In this document: piece by piece, positions 17,782 to 26,622 of the stretch
How the letters are laid out: every line of letters starts with the position of its first letter
Numbering within the stretch: the first letter of the stretch is position 1
NCBI GenBank assembly: GCA_963977005.1
Contig: CAXBMQ010000007.1
Span: forward strand, 148,357-212,356
Origin: CAXBCP01 sp963977005
GTDB taxonomy: Bacteria; Pseudomonadota; Alphaproteobacteria; MPNO01; UBA830
Direction: 5' to 3'
DNA: 64,000 nt
Position numbers and translations under genes: made by a program
The notes under the pieces: model-generated
Told to the model about the DNA's origin: nothing
The model's database searches: none
Seen by the model: the letters and a program-made list of their open reading frames with translations, nothing else

Positions 17782-19457
17782 GCCGCTTCCCGGCCGCTTT
17801 TCGCAAAGGCATCCGCACAGGTCTGAACTTCGTCGGCTCCCGCACCCCGCACGACATCGACAATCGCTGCGGCGTTCGCCGGGTCGACATCGCCACGCCA
17901 TGCCACGTGGCCATCGGGCCGGACGAGGCATAGCGCACAATCGTATACGGCGCGTGCCTCGGCGCTTTCGACATGTTCGACGTGGAGCGGCATGCCGCAG
18001 GCGGCCGCTGCAGCGACCAGTCCGGGGGCATCCGGCGCATCGCTGCCGAGGCGGAGCAGGGTGAATCCCTTTCCGAACAGGTCGAGCGTGGAGCGATCCG
18101 CCGCCAGCCAGACATGCGGCGCCCGTGCCCCGGGACGTGCCGTCTGCTCGTAGTCGACGATCGTGAGGGCTGGAAAGCCGGTCCCGTCATCGACGCAGAT
18201 CGGCGACGTGTCGTAGCGGTAACCGACCGTTATGCCTTCCTGTTCGTATTCCTCGTTATAGCCGCCGTTTTCGACGACATCCTGCGCACGGGCCCGAAGT
18301 GCGTCGCCTTCCGGGGTGTCCTGGTCGATGGCTTTCCCCGACGGCAGTTCGGCCAGCTTCTTGAAATTGGCCGTGGCTTCCTCGTTGTTGCGGATCGCCA
18401 CCGGCTGGCGCTCGCTGAAATAGCTCTCGAGCAGCGCATCGCCGCCCCAGCCGTTCAGCACGGCGGATAGTTTCCAGGCGATGTCGACGGCTTCCTGAAT
18501 GCCGGTGTTCATGCCGAGCCCGCCGGTCGGCGAGTACTGATGGGCCGCGTCGCCCGCGATAAAGACACGCCCGGCGTGATAGCGGTCCGCGACCCGGCGG
18601 TGGCGTTCCCACGGCAGGATCGATTTCAGGTCGTATTCGATGTCGTCGGACCCGAGCGCCTTGCGGATCCATGTGTGGGCATCGAAGCTGTCGATATCGG
18701 TCACGAGTTCCGGGGTGATCATCGACAGGCGCCACAATCCGCGCCCGTCGACGGCGATAAACTGGCCCCAGAAGCCGTCGGCGCCATACAGCCAGTACAT
18801 CATGGCCTGATGCTGCCGGTGAAAGCGCATCACGTCCTGGCTCTCGAAGAACATGTTGATGTCGAAGGACAGCGGTGCGTTTCCGGCAATGTTGATGCCG
18901 AGCGTTTCGCGTACCGGGCTGTCGGCACCGTCGCAGGCGACCATGTACCGGGCGCGGACGGTTTCCTGCCTGCCGGTTCCGCGGTCTTCCAGCACCGCGG
19001 TGACGCCGTCCTCGTCCTGCTCGAAGGATCGGAACAGGGTGCGGTACCGCGCGGTCACGCTGTCGAACGATTCGGCCCGCTTCTGGATGACGGGATCGAA
19101 AAACAGCTGCGAACAGCGCTGGTGCCCCTCTGGTGTATGCTTCCACGGGGGGCGGTCGTCGTATGACGGGTATTCGAAGCCCGAAATCCGAAAACCGGAC
19201 AGGCTGGTGACATAGGCGATGTTCATAGGGTGTTCGGGCGGCCAGCCAGCACCACGGATTTCGTCGGCGACACCCCAGCGGCGGCAGAATTCCATCGTCC
19301 GCGTCGAAATCATGTTCATTTTGGGGTGGGAGACGGTGCCATCTCTCCGCTCGACCACAAGGGCATCGATCCCCTGATAGCCAAGCTCAGTGGCCAGCGC
19401 CATCCCGACAGGACCGCCACCAACAATCAGCACCGGTACGTCGTATGCGCCCGCCAT
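17778..19457 (-). CDS. FAD-dependent aromatic hydroxylase, MhpA-like (copy 2)
   Basis: 559 residues; start at 19457 chosen for the GGGAGG site and because the FAD fold (VPVLIVGGGPVGMALATELG) begins right after it. DG motif (YMVACDGADSPVRETLGI) and GD motif (FIAGDAAHQYSPTGGLGMNTG) are intact, with a C-terminal thioredoxin-like domain (GKGFTLLRLG, VRPDGHVAWRGD). Expected to hydroxylate a phenolic ring using NAD(P)H and O2. It is divergent from a LysR regulator with a dyad LysR-type box between them, so that regulator is its likely activator. It converges on the interrupted molybdenum-subunit gene. Confidence 0.88.
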   Translation of the reverse strand: MAGAYDVPVLIVGGGPVGMALATELGYQGIDALVVERRDGTVSHPKMNMISTRTMEFCRRWGVADEIRGAGWPPEHPMNIAYVTSLSGFRISGFEYPSYDDRPPWKHTPEGHQRCSQLFFDPVIQKRAESFDSVTARYRTLFRSFEQDEDGVTAVLEDRGTGRQETVRARYMVACDGADSPVRETLGINIAGNAPLSFDINMFFESQDVMRFHRQHQAMMYWLYGADGFWGQFIAVDGRGLWRLSMITPELVTDIDSFDAHTWIRKALGSDDIEYDLKSILPWERHRRVADRYHAGRVFIAGDAAHQYSPTGGLGMNTGIQEAVDIAWKLSAVLNGWGGDALLESYFSERQPVAIRNNEEATANFKKLAELPSGKAIDQDTPEGDALRARAQDVVENGGYNEEYEQEGITVGYRYDTSPICVDDGTGFPALTIVDYEQTARPGARAPHVWLAADRSTLDLFGKGFTLLRLGSDAPDAPGLVAAAAACGMPLHVEHVESAEARAVYDCALCLVRPDGHVAWRGDVDPANAAAIVDVVRGAGADEVQTCADAFAKSGREAA

Positions 19458-19569
19458 AGCGCCGCCTCCCAGTCGTGGAGCCTCGCTCCGCTGCCCTGAC
19501 ATTTGACCCGAGGGTCATTTCTAAGCTGTCAGAGTCGTTCCGAAGCCGCGCGAACATGCCGGGAATCAT

Positions 19570-19585
19570 ATATTAAATCTAATAT
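19570..19585. promoter_or_regulatory. LysR-type operator (ATATTA-N4-TAATAT)
   Basis: Perfect 6+6 dyad with a 4-bp centre, containing the T-N11-A LysR signature, 27 bp upstream of the LysR start and 113 bp upstream of the divergent hydroxylase. Typical position for an autoregulatory recognition site. Confidence 0.55.
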
Positions 19586-19611
19586 CGTTTTCTGATAAAC
19601 TCATAACTATT

Positions 19612-20550
19612 ATGCATGATTTATCCAATGTCAGAAATCTCAACGTCCGGCAGATGCTTGACCTGCTCGCGGTCGTGGATCATGGCGGGGTTACGGCGGC
19701 GGCGAGGGTGCTGAATGTCTCCCAGCCGGCGCTTACCCGGTCGGTCCGCCAGCTCGAGGAAACCCTCGACGTCCGCCTGCTTGCGCGGGTCGGCAGGGGC
19801 GTCGTGCCCACCCGTTTCGGCCGCTCGCTGGCACAGCATGCCCGGACGATCGAGGCCGAGCTCCGTCACGCGACCCGGGACATAGCGGACCTGCGCCTGG
19901 CCGAGGGCGGGCATATTGCCCTGGGGGCGTCGCCCATCGGTATGGCGACCCTTGTCGGGCCCGCCATTGCGCGGATGCGCGAGGTCAGGCCGGGGCTGAC
20001 CGTCGATGTGCGGAACGACGCCTTTGAGAGCCAGCTGGATGCGCTGGACCGGGGAGATCTCGATATCGTCATCGGCGCCCTGTTCGGCGGTGCCGGCAGT
20101 CATGAACACCTTGTCGAGGAAGTCCTGTTCCAGAACAGCCTGTCGGTCATCGTGCGTGGCGATCATCCGTTGACCCAGCGTCGCGACCTGACCTTTGCGG
20201 ACCTGGCATCCGAGGCGTGGGTGATCGCGCGGGGCTCGGCGACGATCCGGCAACTGGTGGCGAATGAATTCCGATTCGAAGGCGCGGAGCCACCGAGGTT
20301 CGCCGTGGAAACCGATTCCATGCTCTGCGTCAAAGGATTGCTGCTCGCCGGCGATTTTGTCTGCGCGAACCCGCCGGAATTGTTTGCGACCGAGATTGAG
20401 CGTGGCGTTCTGAGCGAGCTTGGGTTGCGCTGGCACTCGGGGTCGCGTGCGATCGGGTTTACGCTGCGCGAAAACGGTACCATCACGCCGGCAATGTCCT
20501 CGCTGATCGAGGTGCTGCGCGATCTGGGCCGGGAGCGCGAGGGCGGCTAA
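19612..20550 (+). CDS. LysR-family transcriptional regulator
   Basis: 312 residues with an N-terminal winged helix-turn-helix (MLDLLAVVDHGGVTAAARVL followed by NVSQPALTRSVRQLEE) and a periplasmic-binding-like effector domain. Its GbpR/CbbR-like DNA-binding helix and the divergent arrangement with the FAD hydroxylase suggest it activates that gene in response to an aromatic inducer. The 3' end overlaps the converging RidA gene by 4 bp. Confidence 0.9.
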   Translation: MHDLSNVRNLNVRQMLDLLAVVDHGGVTAAARVLNVSQPALTRSVRQLEETLDVRLLARVGRGVVPTRFGRSLAQHARTIEAELRHATRDIADLRLAEGGHIALGASPIGMATLVGPAIARMREVRPGLTVDVRNDAFESQLDALDRGDLDIVIGALFGGAGSHEHLVEEVLFQNSLSVIVRGDHPLTQRRDLTFADLASEAWVIARGSATIRQLVANEFRFEGAEPPRFAVETDSMLCVKGLLLAGDFVCANPPELFATEIERGVLSELGLRWHSGSRAIGFTLRENGTITPAMSSLIEVLRDLGREREGG

Positions 20551-20945
20551 CCCTCGACCACCGCAATGGCCTGGATTTCCACCATCATCTCCGGTTGCGC
20601 AAAACCGGCCGCCGTGATCATTGCGCTGCCAGGAAAATTGCCGTCGGGAAAGAATTCCTTGCGCAGTTCGGTGAACTGGTTGCCGTAGCGGGAATCGATG
20701 ATGAATACGGTCATCTGCACGATATCGGCAAGCGTTGCCCCGGCTTTCTCCAGAAATGCTTCTATATTCGCGAAGGATTGCCGCGTCTGGGCTTCGAAGT
20801 CGCCGGCCAACGATACGCCGTCCGGCGTCTGCGGTGCGCCGTATCCGGCAAGCCAGATGATCCGCTGATCGCTGCCCTCGGTGATGACGGCGGGCGAGAA
20901 GGATCGGTTCTTCTGCCATGTGCCGTGGATAAATTCGCGTTTCAT
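20547..20945 (-). CDS. RidA/YjgF-family protein
   Basis: 132 residues, ATG at 20945. Family blocks: GYGAPQTPDGVSLAGDFEAQ, QTRQSFANIEAFLEKAGATL and a C-terminal MVEIQAIAVVEG. RidA proteins hydrolyse reactive enamines/imines from PLP enzymes; catabolic paralogues act as deaminases in aromatic (2-aminomuconate) or N-heterocycle routes. The usual Arg of canonical RidA (position ~105, in R-x-x-V/E) is not obvious, so this may be a non-canonical subgroup. Convergent with the LysR gene, 4-bp overlap. Confidence 0.8.
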   Translation of the reverse strand: MKREFIHGTWQKNRSFSPAVITEGSDQRIIWLAGYGAPQTPDGVSLAGDFEAQTRQSFANIEAFLEKAGATLADIVQMTVFIIDSRYGNQFTELRKEFFPDGNFPGSAMITAAGFAQPEMMVEIQAIAVVEG

Positions 20946-21094
20946 GATGTGTCTCCCTGTTCGGTGCGACAAAGCAAAGCATGCTCGCCTCGGGATGTCA
21001 TCCCGTGGTTGTCGCGGGTCCCGGCAATTTCCAGTTACGATCTGTTTCATCGAATTTGTTGAATTCCGAGCGTTCTCGGTCTAATGCCTGATGT

Positions 21095-21601
21095 ATGGTT
21101 TTCGTCGACATGCCGATCTGGGAAGCAGCGACCCGTTTGTTGGTTGCCGCCGTGCTCGGAATGTTCGTCGGGTTCGAACGCGAATTCCGCCGTAAACCTG
21201 CGGGTATCAGAACCCACATGCTGGTTGCGACCGGTTCGGCAGCGTTCATGATCCTTGCCCTGGAAATGATCATCGGTCCCCTGAGCGCGCTTGCCCAGAC
21301 ATCGGCCGATCCCACACGCATCATCCAGGGCGTCATCGGTGGCATCGGGTTTCTCGGTGCCGGCGCCATTATTCAGGGCGGGCGCGAAGTGACCGGCCTG
21401 ACAACGGGGGCGTCGATCTGGGTTGCCGGTGCAATCGGAATCTCCAGCGGTATCGGTTTTATCGACTTCGCGGTTCTGCTGACGGTAATTGTCGTGGTGA
21501 TTGTCTATGCGATCGGCCGCATCGAAGGTCTGATCATGAGCAAGATCGAGAAGACCACCGGTCTCGACCGACCGGAGAAAGGGCACGATGAGCCGGAATA
21601 A
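21095..21601 (+). CDS. MgtC/SapB-family membrane protein
   Basis: 168 residues with about four membrane segments and the family motifs RLLVAAVLGMFVGFERE and GGIGFLGAGAIIQ followed by TGLTTGASIWVAGAIG. MgtC proteins are inner-membrane proteins linked to magnesium limitation and acid or virulence stress. The hydrophilic C-terminal domain of long MgtC is absent. It overlaps the next gene by 14 bp, suggesting coupling. Confidence 0.9.
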   Translation: MVFVDMPIWEAATRLLVAAVLGMFVGFEREFRRKPAGIRTHMLVATGSAAFMILALEMIIGPLSALAQTSADPTRIIQGVIGGIGFLGAGAIIQGGREVTGLTTGASIWVAGAIGISSGIGFIDFAVLLTVIVVVIVYAIGRIEGLIMSKIEKTTGLDRPEKGHDEPE

Positions 21602-22469
21602 TATGGTGCTCGCCACTGCTGCACTGGCGGTGGCGGCCGGTCTTGTTATGCTCGCGCATGACCAGGCGTCGAAAAGCCGGTCGAGCGGCGTCTCGACGAC
21701 CCGTGCCGCGACGGTTGCCGACACGATCGACCTGTTCAAGGAAAAAGGCTTTAATCCCGAAGGTGCGCTGAAGGCGGGCGGTACAGCAATCCCGCCCGTA
21801 TATCTCGTGGCGCTTCCGAAAGATCTCAAGTCCGTTCGGGATACCGACCGCCGCAAGGCCGTGTTCGTGTCCGTGGTGCTGGCGCACGTGCTCTGGGCGA
21901 ACGACCGCCTGCGGGAGGACCGCGCCCGGATCGAACGGCTGAAGCGGGCGCACGCCGCCGAACAACCGATGCGGAGCCGGGACCGCAAGTGGCTCGCCCG
22001 GATAGCAAAAAAATACCGCACCAAACCGATGGCGTTTGACCAACTGTTGCGCCGCGTTGACGTGATCCCGCCACGCCTTGCCGTTGCTCAGGCGGCGCAG
22101 GAATCCGGCTGGGGAACGTCCCGGTTTGCCCGCGCCGGTAATGCGCTGTTTGGCCAGCACGCGCCCGTCGGCGATGGCTCGATCACCGCGAGAGGGGACG
22201 ATGGCGTCGCTTTGAGGGCGTTCGAATCGATCCAGCGCAGCGTTCTCGGGTACATGCGCAATCTGAACAGTCACCGTGCTTACCGGCATTTCCGGGATGC
22301 GCGCGCCGAGATGCGCCGGGCCGGTCGCCCGATGGATGCGATGGCGCTTGCCGGGACGCTCGGTCGGTATTCCGAAGAAGGCGCGCTCTATGTCCAGAGG
22401 CTCCGGCTCATAATGCAGATGCGCGAAGTTGATGCTGCGCGGGGCGCGCGGCTGGCGGAAGAGGAATAA
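21588..22469 (+). CDS. Bax-like glucosaminidase-domain protein
   Basis: 293 residues. An N-terminal hydrophobic segment (MVLATAALAVAAGLVMLAHD) acts as anchor or signal. The C-terminal part holds the N-acetylglucosaminidase domain: PPRLAVAQAAQESGWGTSRFA with the catalytic Glu in QESGWG, GNALFGQHA, and an AFESIQRSVLGYMRNLN segment. This is the Bax/FlgJ-type peptidoglycan hydrolase fold, acting in the periplasm. Starts inside the mgtC-like gene (14-bp overlap). Confidence 0.85.
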   Translation: MSRNNMVLATAALAVAAGLVMLAHDQASKSRSSGVSTTRAATVADTIDLFKEKGFNPEGALKAGGTAIPPVYLVALPKDLKSVRDTDRRKAVFVSVVLAHVLWANDRLREDRARIERLKRAHAAEQPMRSRDRKWLARIAKKYRTKPMAFDQLLRRVDVIPPRLAVAQAAQESGWGTSRFARAGNALFGQHAPVGDGSITARGDDGVALRAFESIQRSVLGYMRNLNSHRAYRHFRDARAEMRRAGRPMDAMALAGTLGRYSEEGALYVQRLRLIMQMREVDAARGARLAEEE

Positions 22470-22500
22470 TGCCGTCTGGCAACTCCCGCTTCCGATAAGG

Positions 22501-22623
22501 TTAGACCGCGAATACGAGGATCAGGGCGACGACAGCAAGGCCGACGGATCCGATTAACACCCACCTCATATGGTTTGAAGTTTCGCCGGCACGTGCCTCC
22601 TCCGGTGTGATTTTCTCGTTCAT
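22501..22623 (-). CDS. 40-residue single-pass membrane peptide
   Basis: A short gene with a strong AAGGAG site eight bases before ATG at 22623. The product has a charged N-terminal half (MNEKITPEEARAGETSNHMR) and a C-terminal membrane helix (WVLIGSVGLAVVALILVFAV). It converges on the glucosaminidase gene and lies downstream of DUF2177 on the same strand. No homologue is recognised; the clean ribosome site and codon structure support a real gene. Confidence 0.7.
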   Translation of the reverse strand: MNEKITPEEARAGETSNHMRWVLIGSVGLAVVALILVFAV

Positions 22624-22742
22624 CTAATATCTCCTTGTAGTTCATCGCGATGGACGCTGGCCCCCTCAAGGGGGCTCAGCTCCGCACACGGCGACCCTGT
22701 CGGTCCCGTTAATAGGTATACGCACCGGCACACGTTATGGTT

Positions 22743-22786
22743 CCCGGAAACCGGTGCCGGTCCGGGATGCGGTACCGTTTTCCGGG
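22743..22786. terminator. Near-perfect inverted repeat downstream of the DUF2177 gene
   Basis: Arms CCCGGAAACCGGT and ACCGTTTTCCGGG (one mismatch) with a 17-nt loop, 9 bp past the DUF2177 stop. No U-run, so it may be a hairpin stabiliser or a factor-dependent terminator. Confidence 0.45.
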
Positions 22787-22794
22787 GGCTTGCG

Positions 22795-23217
22795 TCAGGT
22801 CGTTGTCGCAAACCACCAGCGAGAGGCCTGTGCGCCCGCTGCTGCCGTGGTTGCCGTCAATACGGTTCCCCACACAATGTCTGCGATTGTCATGGACAGC
22901 GGCCACTCGCGAAGGGTCGCGAAATTCGTCATGTCATAAGTCGCGTAACAGAAGAATCCGAAGAGCGCGCCGTTGATGGCGGCCGCTTTCCAGTCTGCCG
23001 CGCCCCACACGCAGAAATAGACGATTCCCACGACGTAGACGACGTAGAACAACAAAGCCGCGCCTACGCGGAAATCGTCGGCCATCAGGTGACCGATGCT
23101 GCGCTGATAGAACGGCTTGGCGACCACGCCGAGCCATATCAGATCGATTATCAGAAAAATGACCGTGCAGATCAGCCAGATCATCAGAAATTTCGTCAGC
23201 GTTTCACCTTCGGCCAT
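22795..23217 (-). CDS. DUF2177-family membrane protein
   Basis: 140 residues with about four membrane segments. Family hallmarks are IDLIWLGVVAKPFYQ near residue 25 and GALFGFFCYATYDMTNFATLR near residue 85, with a final helix (IADIVWGTVLTATTAAAGA). The family has no established function. An alternative start is the Met of MIWLIC; neither has a clear ribosome site. Divergent from the TetR gene. Confidence 0.85.
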   Translation of the reverse strand: MAEGETLTKFLMIWLICTVIFLIIDLIWLGVVAKPFYQRSIGHLMADDFRVGAALLFYVVYVVGIVYFCVWGAADWKAAAINGALFGFFCYATYDMTNFATLREWPLSMTIADIVWGTVLTATTAAAGAQASRWWFATTT

Positions 23218-23431
23218 CGTTCAAATCTACCGCTTTGTGAGAAGTGTCGTTGGGACATACGCGAAAATGCGGCCCTTGGTCTTGATCCCGGCCGATTTTG
23301 CATGCGATTTCGCAAAACCGGGAGAGTTTTTCGTGCCCGTGACGTTCGCGATGTCTATCCGAACGGGGACATTCCGGGTGCAGTGTCGTATAACCGGGCG
23401 GCGATGACTGGTAAGCCCGAAGGAAGCAGGC

Positions 23432-24091
23432 ATGACGACCCGTGACGGCGCGGACGGTATGGACGACGGGCACGAGATCGGCGTGCGCGAACGTAACAGG
23501 CGGGACAAGCTGCAGCGTATCACGGCCGCGGCACGCGCCCTGTTCATCGAGAAAGGGTTTGACGAGACGACGACCCGCGAAATTGCCCGCGGGGCGAACG
23601 TGGCGCTGGGTACACTGTTTCTGTATGCCACCGACAAACGCGACCTGCTGTTTCTGATCTGTACCGACGAACTGGAATCGCTGACCGCCCGCGCCTTTGA
23701 AGGCGTGCCGGCGCAGGACCGGCTGATCGATGAGCTGATCCATGTCTTCGGGTTCTATTACGGATATTTCGCGGAGCAGCCGGGCCTGTCGAAATACATC
23801 CTGCGGGAGCTGACGTTTTTCGTCTCCGGTGTCCAGGGACAGCGATTCCAGGCAAACCGCCGCCGTGTCATTTCGCAACTTGTCACCCACCTCGAAGGAG
23901 CGAAGGCACGCGGGTTGCTGAAACCGGATGCCGATCCGGCCGATGTCGGCTGGGTCGTGTTTGCAATATATCAGGCGGAGATCCGGGAATGGCTTGTCGA
24001 TCCCGCGCCTGAATCCGTGCCCGAACCCGCCGACGGTCTCCGCTCTCTGCGCCGGGCGCTCAACGTCGCGCTGGACGGGTGCGCCCCGTGA
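23432..24091 (+). CDS. TetR-family transcriptional regulator
   Basis: 219 residues. The N-terminal helix-turn-helix is clear (AARALFIEKGFDETTTREIA, then GANVALGTLFLYATDKRDLL). The C-terminal ligand domain is unassigned. It sits immediately upstream of, and codirectional with, the SDR-ligase-amidohydrolase operon, and a perfect 12-bp palindrome lies in the 86-bp gap. A local repressor responding to a CoA-thioester or aromatic ligand is the simplest reading. Confidence 0.88.
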   Translation: MTTRDGADGMDDGHEIGVRERNRRDKLQRITAAARALFIEKGFDETTTREIARGANVALGTLFLYATDKRDLLFLICTDELESLTARAFEGVPAQDRLIDELIHVFGFYYGYFAEQPGLSKYILRELTFFVSGVQGQRFQANRRRVISQLVTHLEGAKARGLLKPDADPADVGWVVFAIYQAEIREWLVDPAPESVPEPADGLRSLRRALNVALDGCAP

Positions 24092-24116
24092 CGCCGAATT
24101 CCTTTTATTGATATAT

Positions 24117-24128
24117 TGAACATGTTCA
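24117..24128. promoter_or_regulatory. Perfect 12-bp palindrome TGAACATGTTCA, candidate TetR operator
   Basis: Uninterrupted palindrome in an AT-rich stretch, 25 bp past the TetR stop and 50 bp before the SDR start, where a promoter-blocking operator would be expected. Confidence 0.55.
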
Positions 24129-24177
24129 TTTAATTTGCATCGTAACAAGAACATTCAGACAGGCGAGGGAAACTAAA

Positions 24178-24939
24178 ATGGCAGACACCAAACCGGCGGC
24201 CCTGGTTACCGGGTCGGCAACCGGAATCGGCCGCGCAGAAGCGGTCGCCCTGGCAGCGGCAGGCTACGACGTCGCGGTCAATTACAGCCGGAGCAAGGCG
24301 GCGGCGGAAGAAACCGCGGCGGCCTGCGCCGAACAGGGCGCCAAAACCGTGGTTATCGGCTGCGATGTCGCCGACGATACCCAGGTCAAGGCGATGGTTG
24401 CCGAGACCCTGGCGACTTTCGGTCGGCTCGACGCGCTGTGCAACAATGCCGGCATCACCAGCACCGCGCCGTTCAAGGATCTGGACGCGATCGATCTGGA
24501 CGAATGGGACCGCGTTCTGGCGGTCAACGTGCGCAGCATCGTACAGGTCACGCGCGCCTGCGCGCCGTCGCTGCGGGACGCCAAGGGCGCTATCGTCAAC
24601 ACCGCCAGCATCGTGGGGCTCCGCCCCGGTCCGCAGCCGCTGGCCTATTCGACCAGCAAGGCGGCGGTTGTCTCCCTGACCAAGACACTGGCGCTGGCAC
24701 TCGGTCCCGATATCCGGGTAAATGCGATCGCGCCCGGCTGGATGGAAGGCGAATGGATGGAACGGATGCTCGGCGACAATTACGACCGCCTGATGGAGCG
24801 TCGGGCCAAGATGACCCCGCTGAAACGGTGCGTGACCGACGCCGATGTCGCCGAAACAGCGGTGAACCTGATCCAGAGCAACCGTTTCGTGACCGGTGAG
24901 ATCATCGTGATCGATGGCGGTTTCGCTGCGTCGACATAA
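24178..24939 (+). CDS. Short-chain dehydrogenase/reductase (first gene of TetR-linked operon)
   Basis: 253 residues with a complete classical SDR signature: TGSATGIG at residue 11, NNAG (~92), catalytic Ser in NTASIVGL, YSTSK Tyr-Lys pair and terminal VTGEIIVIDGGFAAST. NAD(P)-dependent oxidoreductase of unknown substrate. Followed 20 bp later by an EntE-like ligase and then an amidohydrolase. In siderophore clusters an SDR (EntA) accompanies EntE, but no isochorismate synthase is here and the amidohydrolase argues for degradation. Confidence 0.87.
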   Translation: MADTKPAALVTGSATGIGRAEAVALAAAGYDVAVNYSRSKAAAEETAAACAEQGAKTVVIGCDVADDTQVKAMVAETLATFGRLDALCNNAGITSTAPFKDLDAIDLDEWDRVLAVNVRSIVQVTRACAPSLRDAKGAIVNTASIVGLRPGPQPLAYSTSKAAVVSLTKTLALALGPDIRVNAIAPGWMEGEWMERMLGDNYDRLMERRAKMTPLKRCVTDADVAETAVNLIQSNRFVTGEIIVIDGGFAAST

Positions 24940-24959
24940 GCGGGCAGGGGAGAAAGAAC

Positions 24960-26606
24960 ATGCTTGAAGGATTTGTCGGCTTTCCGCCGGAATACGCCGC
25001 CCGTTATCGCGAAAAAGGCTATTGGGAAGACCGGTCGCTGCGCGATCAGTTCGCCGACAACGTGTTCGGGCCCTTTGCAGACAGGGTGGCAGTCATCGAC
25101 GGCGACGTATCGGTCACCTATGCCGAGCTCGACACGATTTCGCAGAAGCTTGCGCTGAACCTGTGGGATCTCGGTCTGCGGCCGCTCGACCGCGTGGTGG
25201 TGATGCTGCCGAATGTGATCGAGTTCTCGTACCTGTATTTCGCGCTGCAGAAAATCGGCGCCATCCCGATCTGCGCATTGGCAACGCACCGTTACCACGA
25301 GCTCAGCCAGTTCACCGAAATCGCCCAGGCGAAAATGTGCATCGCCCCCGACCGGCAGCGCGATTTCGAATTCGCTCCCATGATCGCGCGGGTACAGGAA
25401 GAAAACCCCTGTCTGACGCATGGCGTCATCTACGGCGATGCGCCGGACGGGTTCATGTCCTTCGCGGACCTGATCGACCGCGAGCCGACGGCAAGCGCCG
25501 AGGTGCTGGACGCCATCGAGATCGATCCGACCGACCCGGCGGTGTTCCAGCTTTCGGGCGGCACGACGGGCGTGCCGAAACTGATCCCGCGCACCCATAA
25601 CGATTACTGGCTGAATTCCAATCTCGCCACGGCGTGTACGGAGGTCTACGAGGACAGCTGCCTGTTGCTGGTCCTGCCGATCGGCCACAACCTGCCGCTG
25701 GCCTGCCCCGGCATGCAGGGGTTCATGATCAAGGGCGCGCGCGTCGTGCTCAGTACCAGCACCCGGCCGGACAACGTTTTCAGCCTGGTGCAAAAACACG
25801 GGGTCACGCATATCCACGTGGTCCCGGCGCTGTTGATCCGCTGGATCAACGATCCGCATATCGGCGATTACGACCTGTCGTCGCTGCGCATGATCCAGAG
25901 CGGCGGGCAGCGCCTGCAGCCCGAAACCCGCATCCGCACGCGCGAACTGATCCCGTCGGTCTTCGTGCAGGAAAATTTCGGTATGTCGGAAGGCACGCTG
26001 ATGTTCGTCCGCAAGGGCGACCCGGAAGACGTGCAGCTTGAAACCGTCGGCCGTCCGGTCTGCGAGGACGACGAGGTCCGCCTGATCGACGAGGACGGCA
26101 ACGAAGTGCCGTTCGGCGAGGTCGGCGAGCTGAGCGTGCGCGGCCCCTATACCCTGCGCGGCTATTACGGCTCCCCCGAACACAACGCCAAGGTCTTCAC
26201 GCCCGACGGCTTTTACTGTTCCGGCGACCTGCTGAGACAGCATCCTTCGGGCAATTACATGGTCGAAGGGCGGATCAAGGACGTCATCAACCGCGGCGGC
26301 GAGAAAATCAGCGCCGAGGAAGTCGAGAACCTGATCCTGCAATACCCCGCGGTCCAGAACGTTGCCTGTGTCGCGATGCCGGATCCGCTGCTGGGCGAAC
26401 GCATGTGCGCCTGCGTGATCCCGAAGGCGGGCGAGACGGTCGTGTTCGAAGACCTGATCGTGTTTCTCGAGACCAAGGAGTTCGCCCGCCACAAGCTGCC
26501 CGAACGGCTCGAACTGATGGATGAATTCCCGCTCTCGACCTTTGGCAAGGTGTCCAAGAAATCGCTGGTCGAGATGGTCACCGCCAAGCTCGCAGACAAC
26601 GCTTAA
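24960..26606 (+). CDS. Aryl-acid adenylating ligase, EntE/DhbE-like (predicted salicylate-type)
   Basis: 548 residues, class I adenylate-forming enzyme. Motifs: LSGGTTGVPKLIPRTHNDY (P-loop), GMSEGTLM (A5-like), YCSGDLLR (ATP ribose Asp) and the hinge/Lys region GRIKDVINRGGEKISAEEVE with a terminal Lys in FGKVSKKSL. Sequence around GHNLPLACPG (H243, N244, C249) parallels the DhbE/EntE pocket in which His-Asn contacts the 2-hydroxyl of the substrate. In known enzymes Ser at the position of C249 goes with 2,3-dihydroxybenzoate and Cys with salicylate, so a salicylate-like acid is predicted. The product could be an acyl-CoA; no aryl carrier protein is nearby. Middle gene of the operon. Confidence 0.85.
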   Translation: MLEGFVGFPPEYAARYREKGYWEDRSLRDQFADNVFGPFADRVAVIDGDVSVTYAELDTISQKLALNLWDLGLRPLDRVVVMLPNVIEFSYLYFALQKIGAIPICALATHRYHELSQFTEIAQAKMCIAPDRQRDFEFAPMIARVQEENPCLTHGVIYGDAPDGFMSFADLIDREPTASAEVLDAIEIDPTDPAVFQLSGGTTGVPKLIPRTHNDYWLNSNLATACTEVYEDSCLLLVLPIGHNLPLACPGMQGFMIKGARVVLSTSTRPDNVFSLVQKHGVTHIHVVPALLIRWINDPHIGDYDLSSLRMIQSGGQRLQPETRIRTRELIPSVFVQENFGMSEGTLMFVRKGDPEDVQLETVGRPVCEDDEVRLIDEDGNEVPFGEVGELSVRGPYTLRGYYGSPEHNAKVFTPDGFYCSGDLLRQHPSGNYMVEGRIKDVINRGGEKISAEEVENLILQYPAVQNVACVAMPDPLLGERMCACVIPKAGETVVFEDLIVFLETKEFARHKLPERLELMDEFPLSTFGKVSKKSLVEMVTAKLADNA

Positions 26607-26622
26607 CGCACGAGGCATAAAG

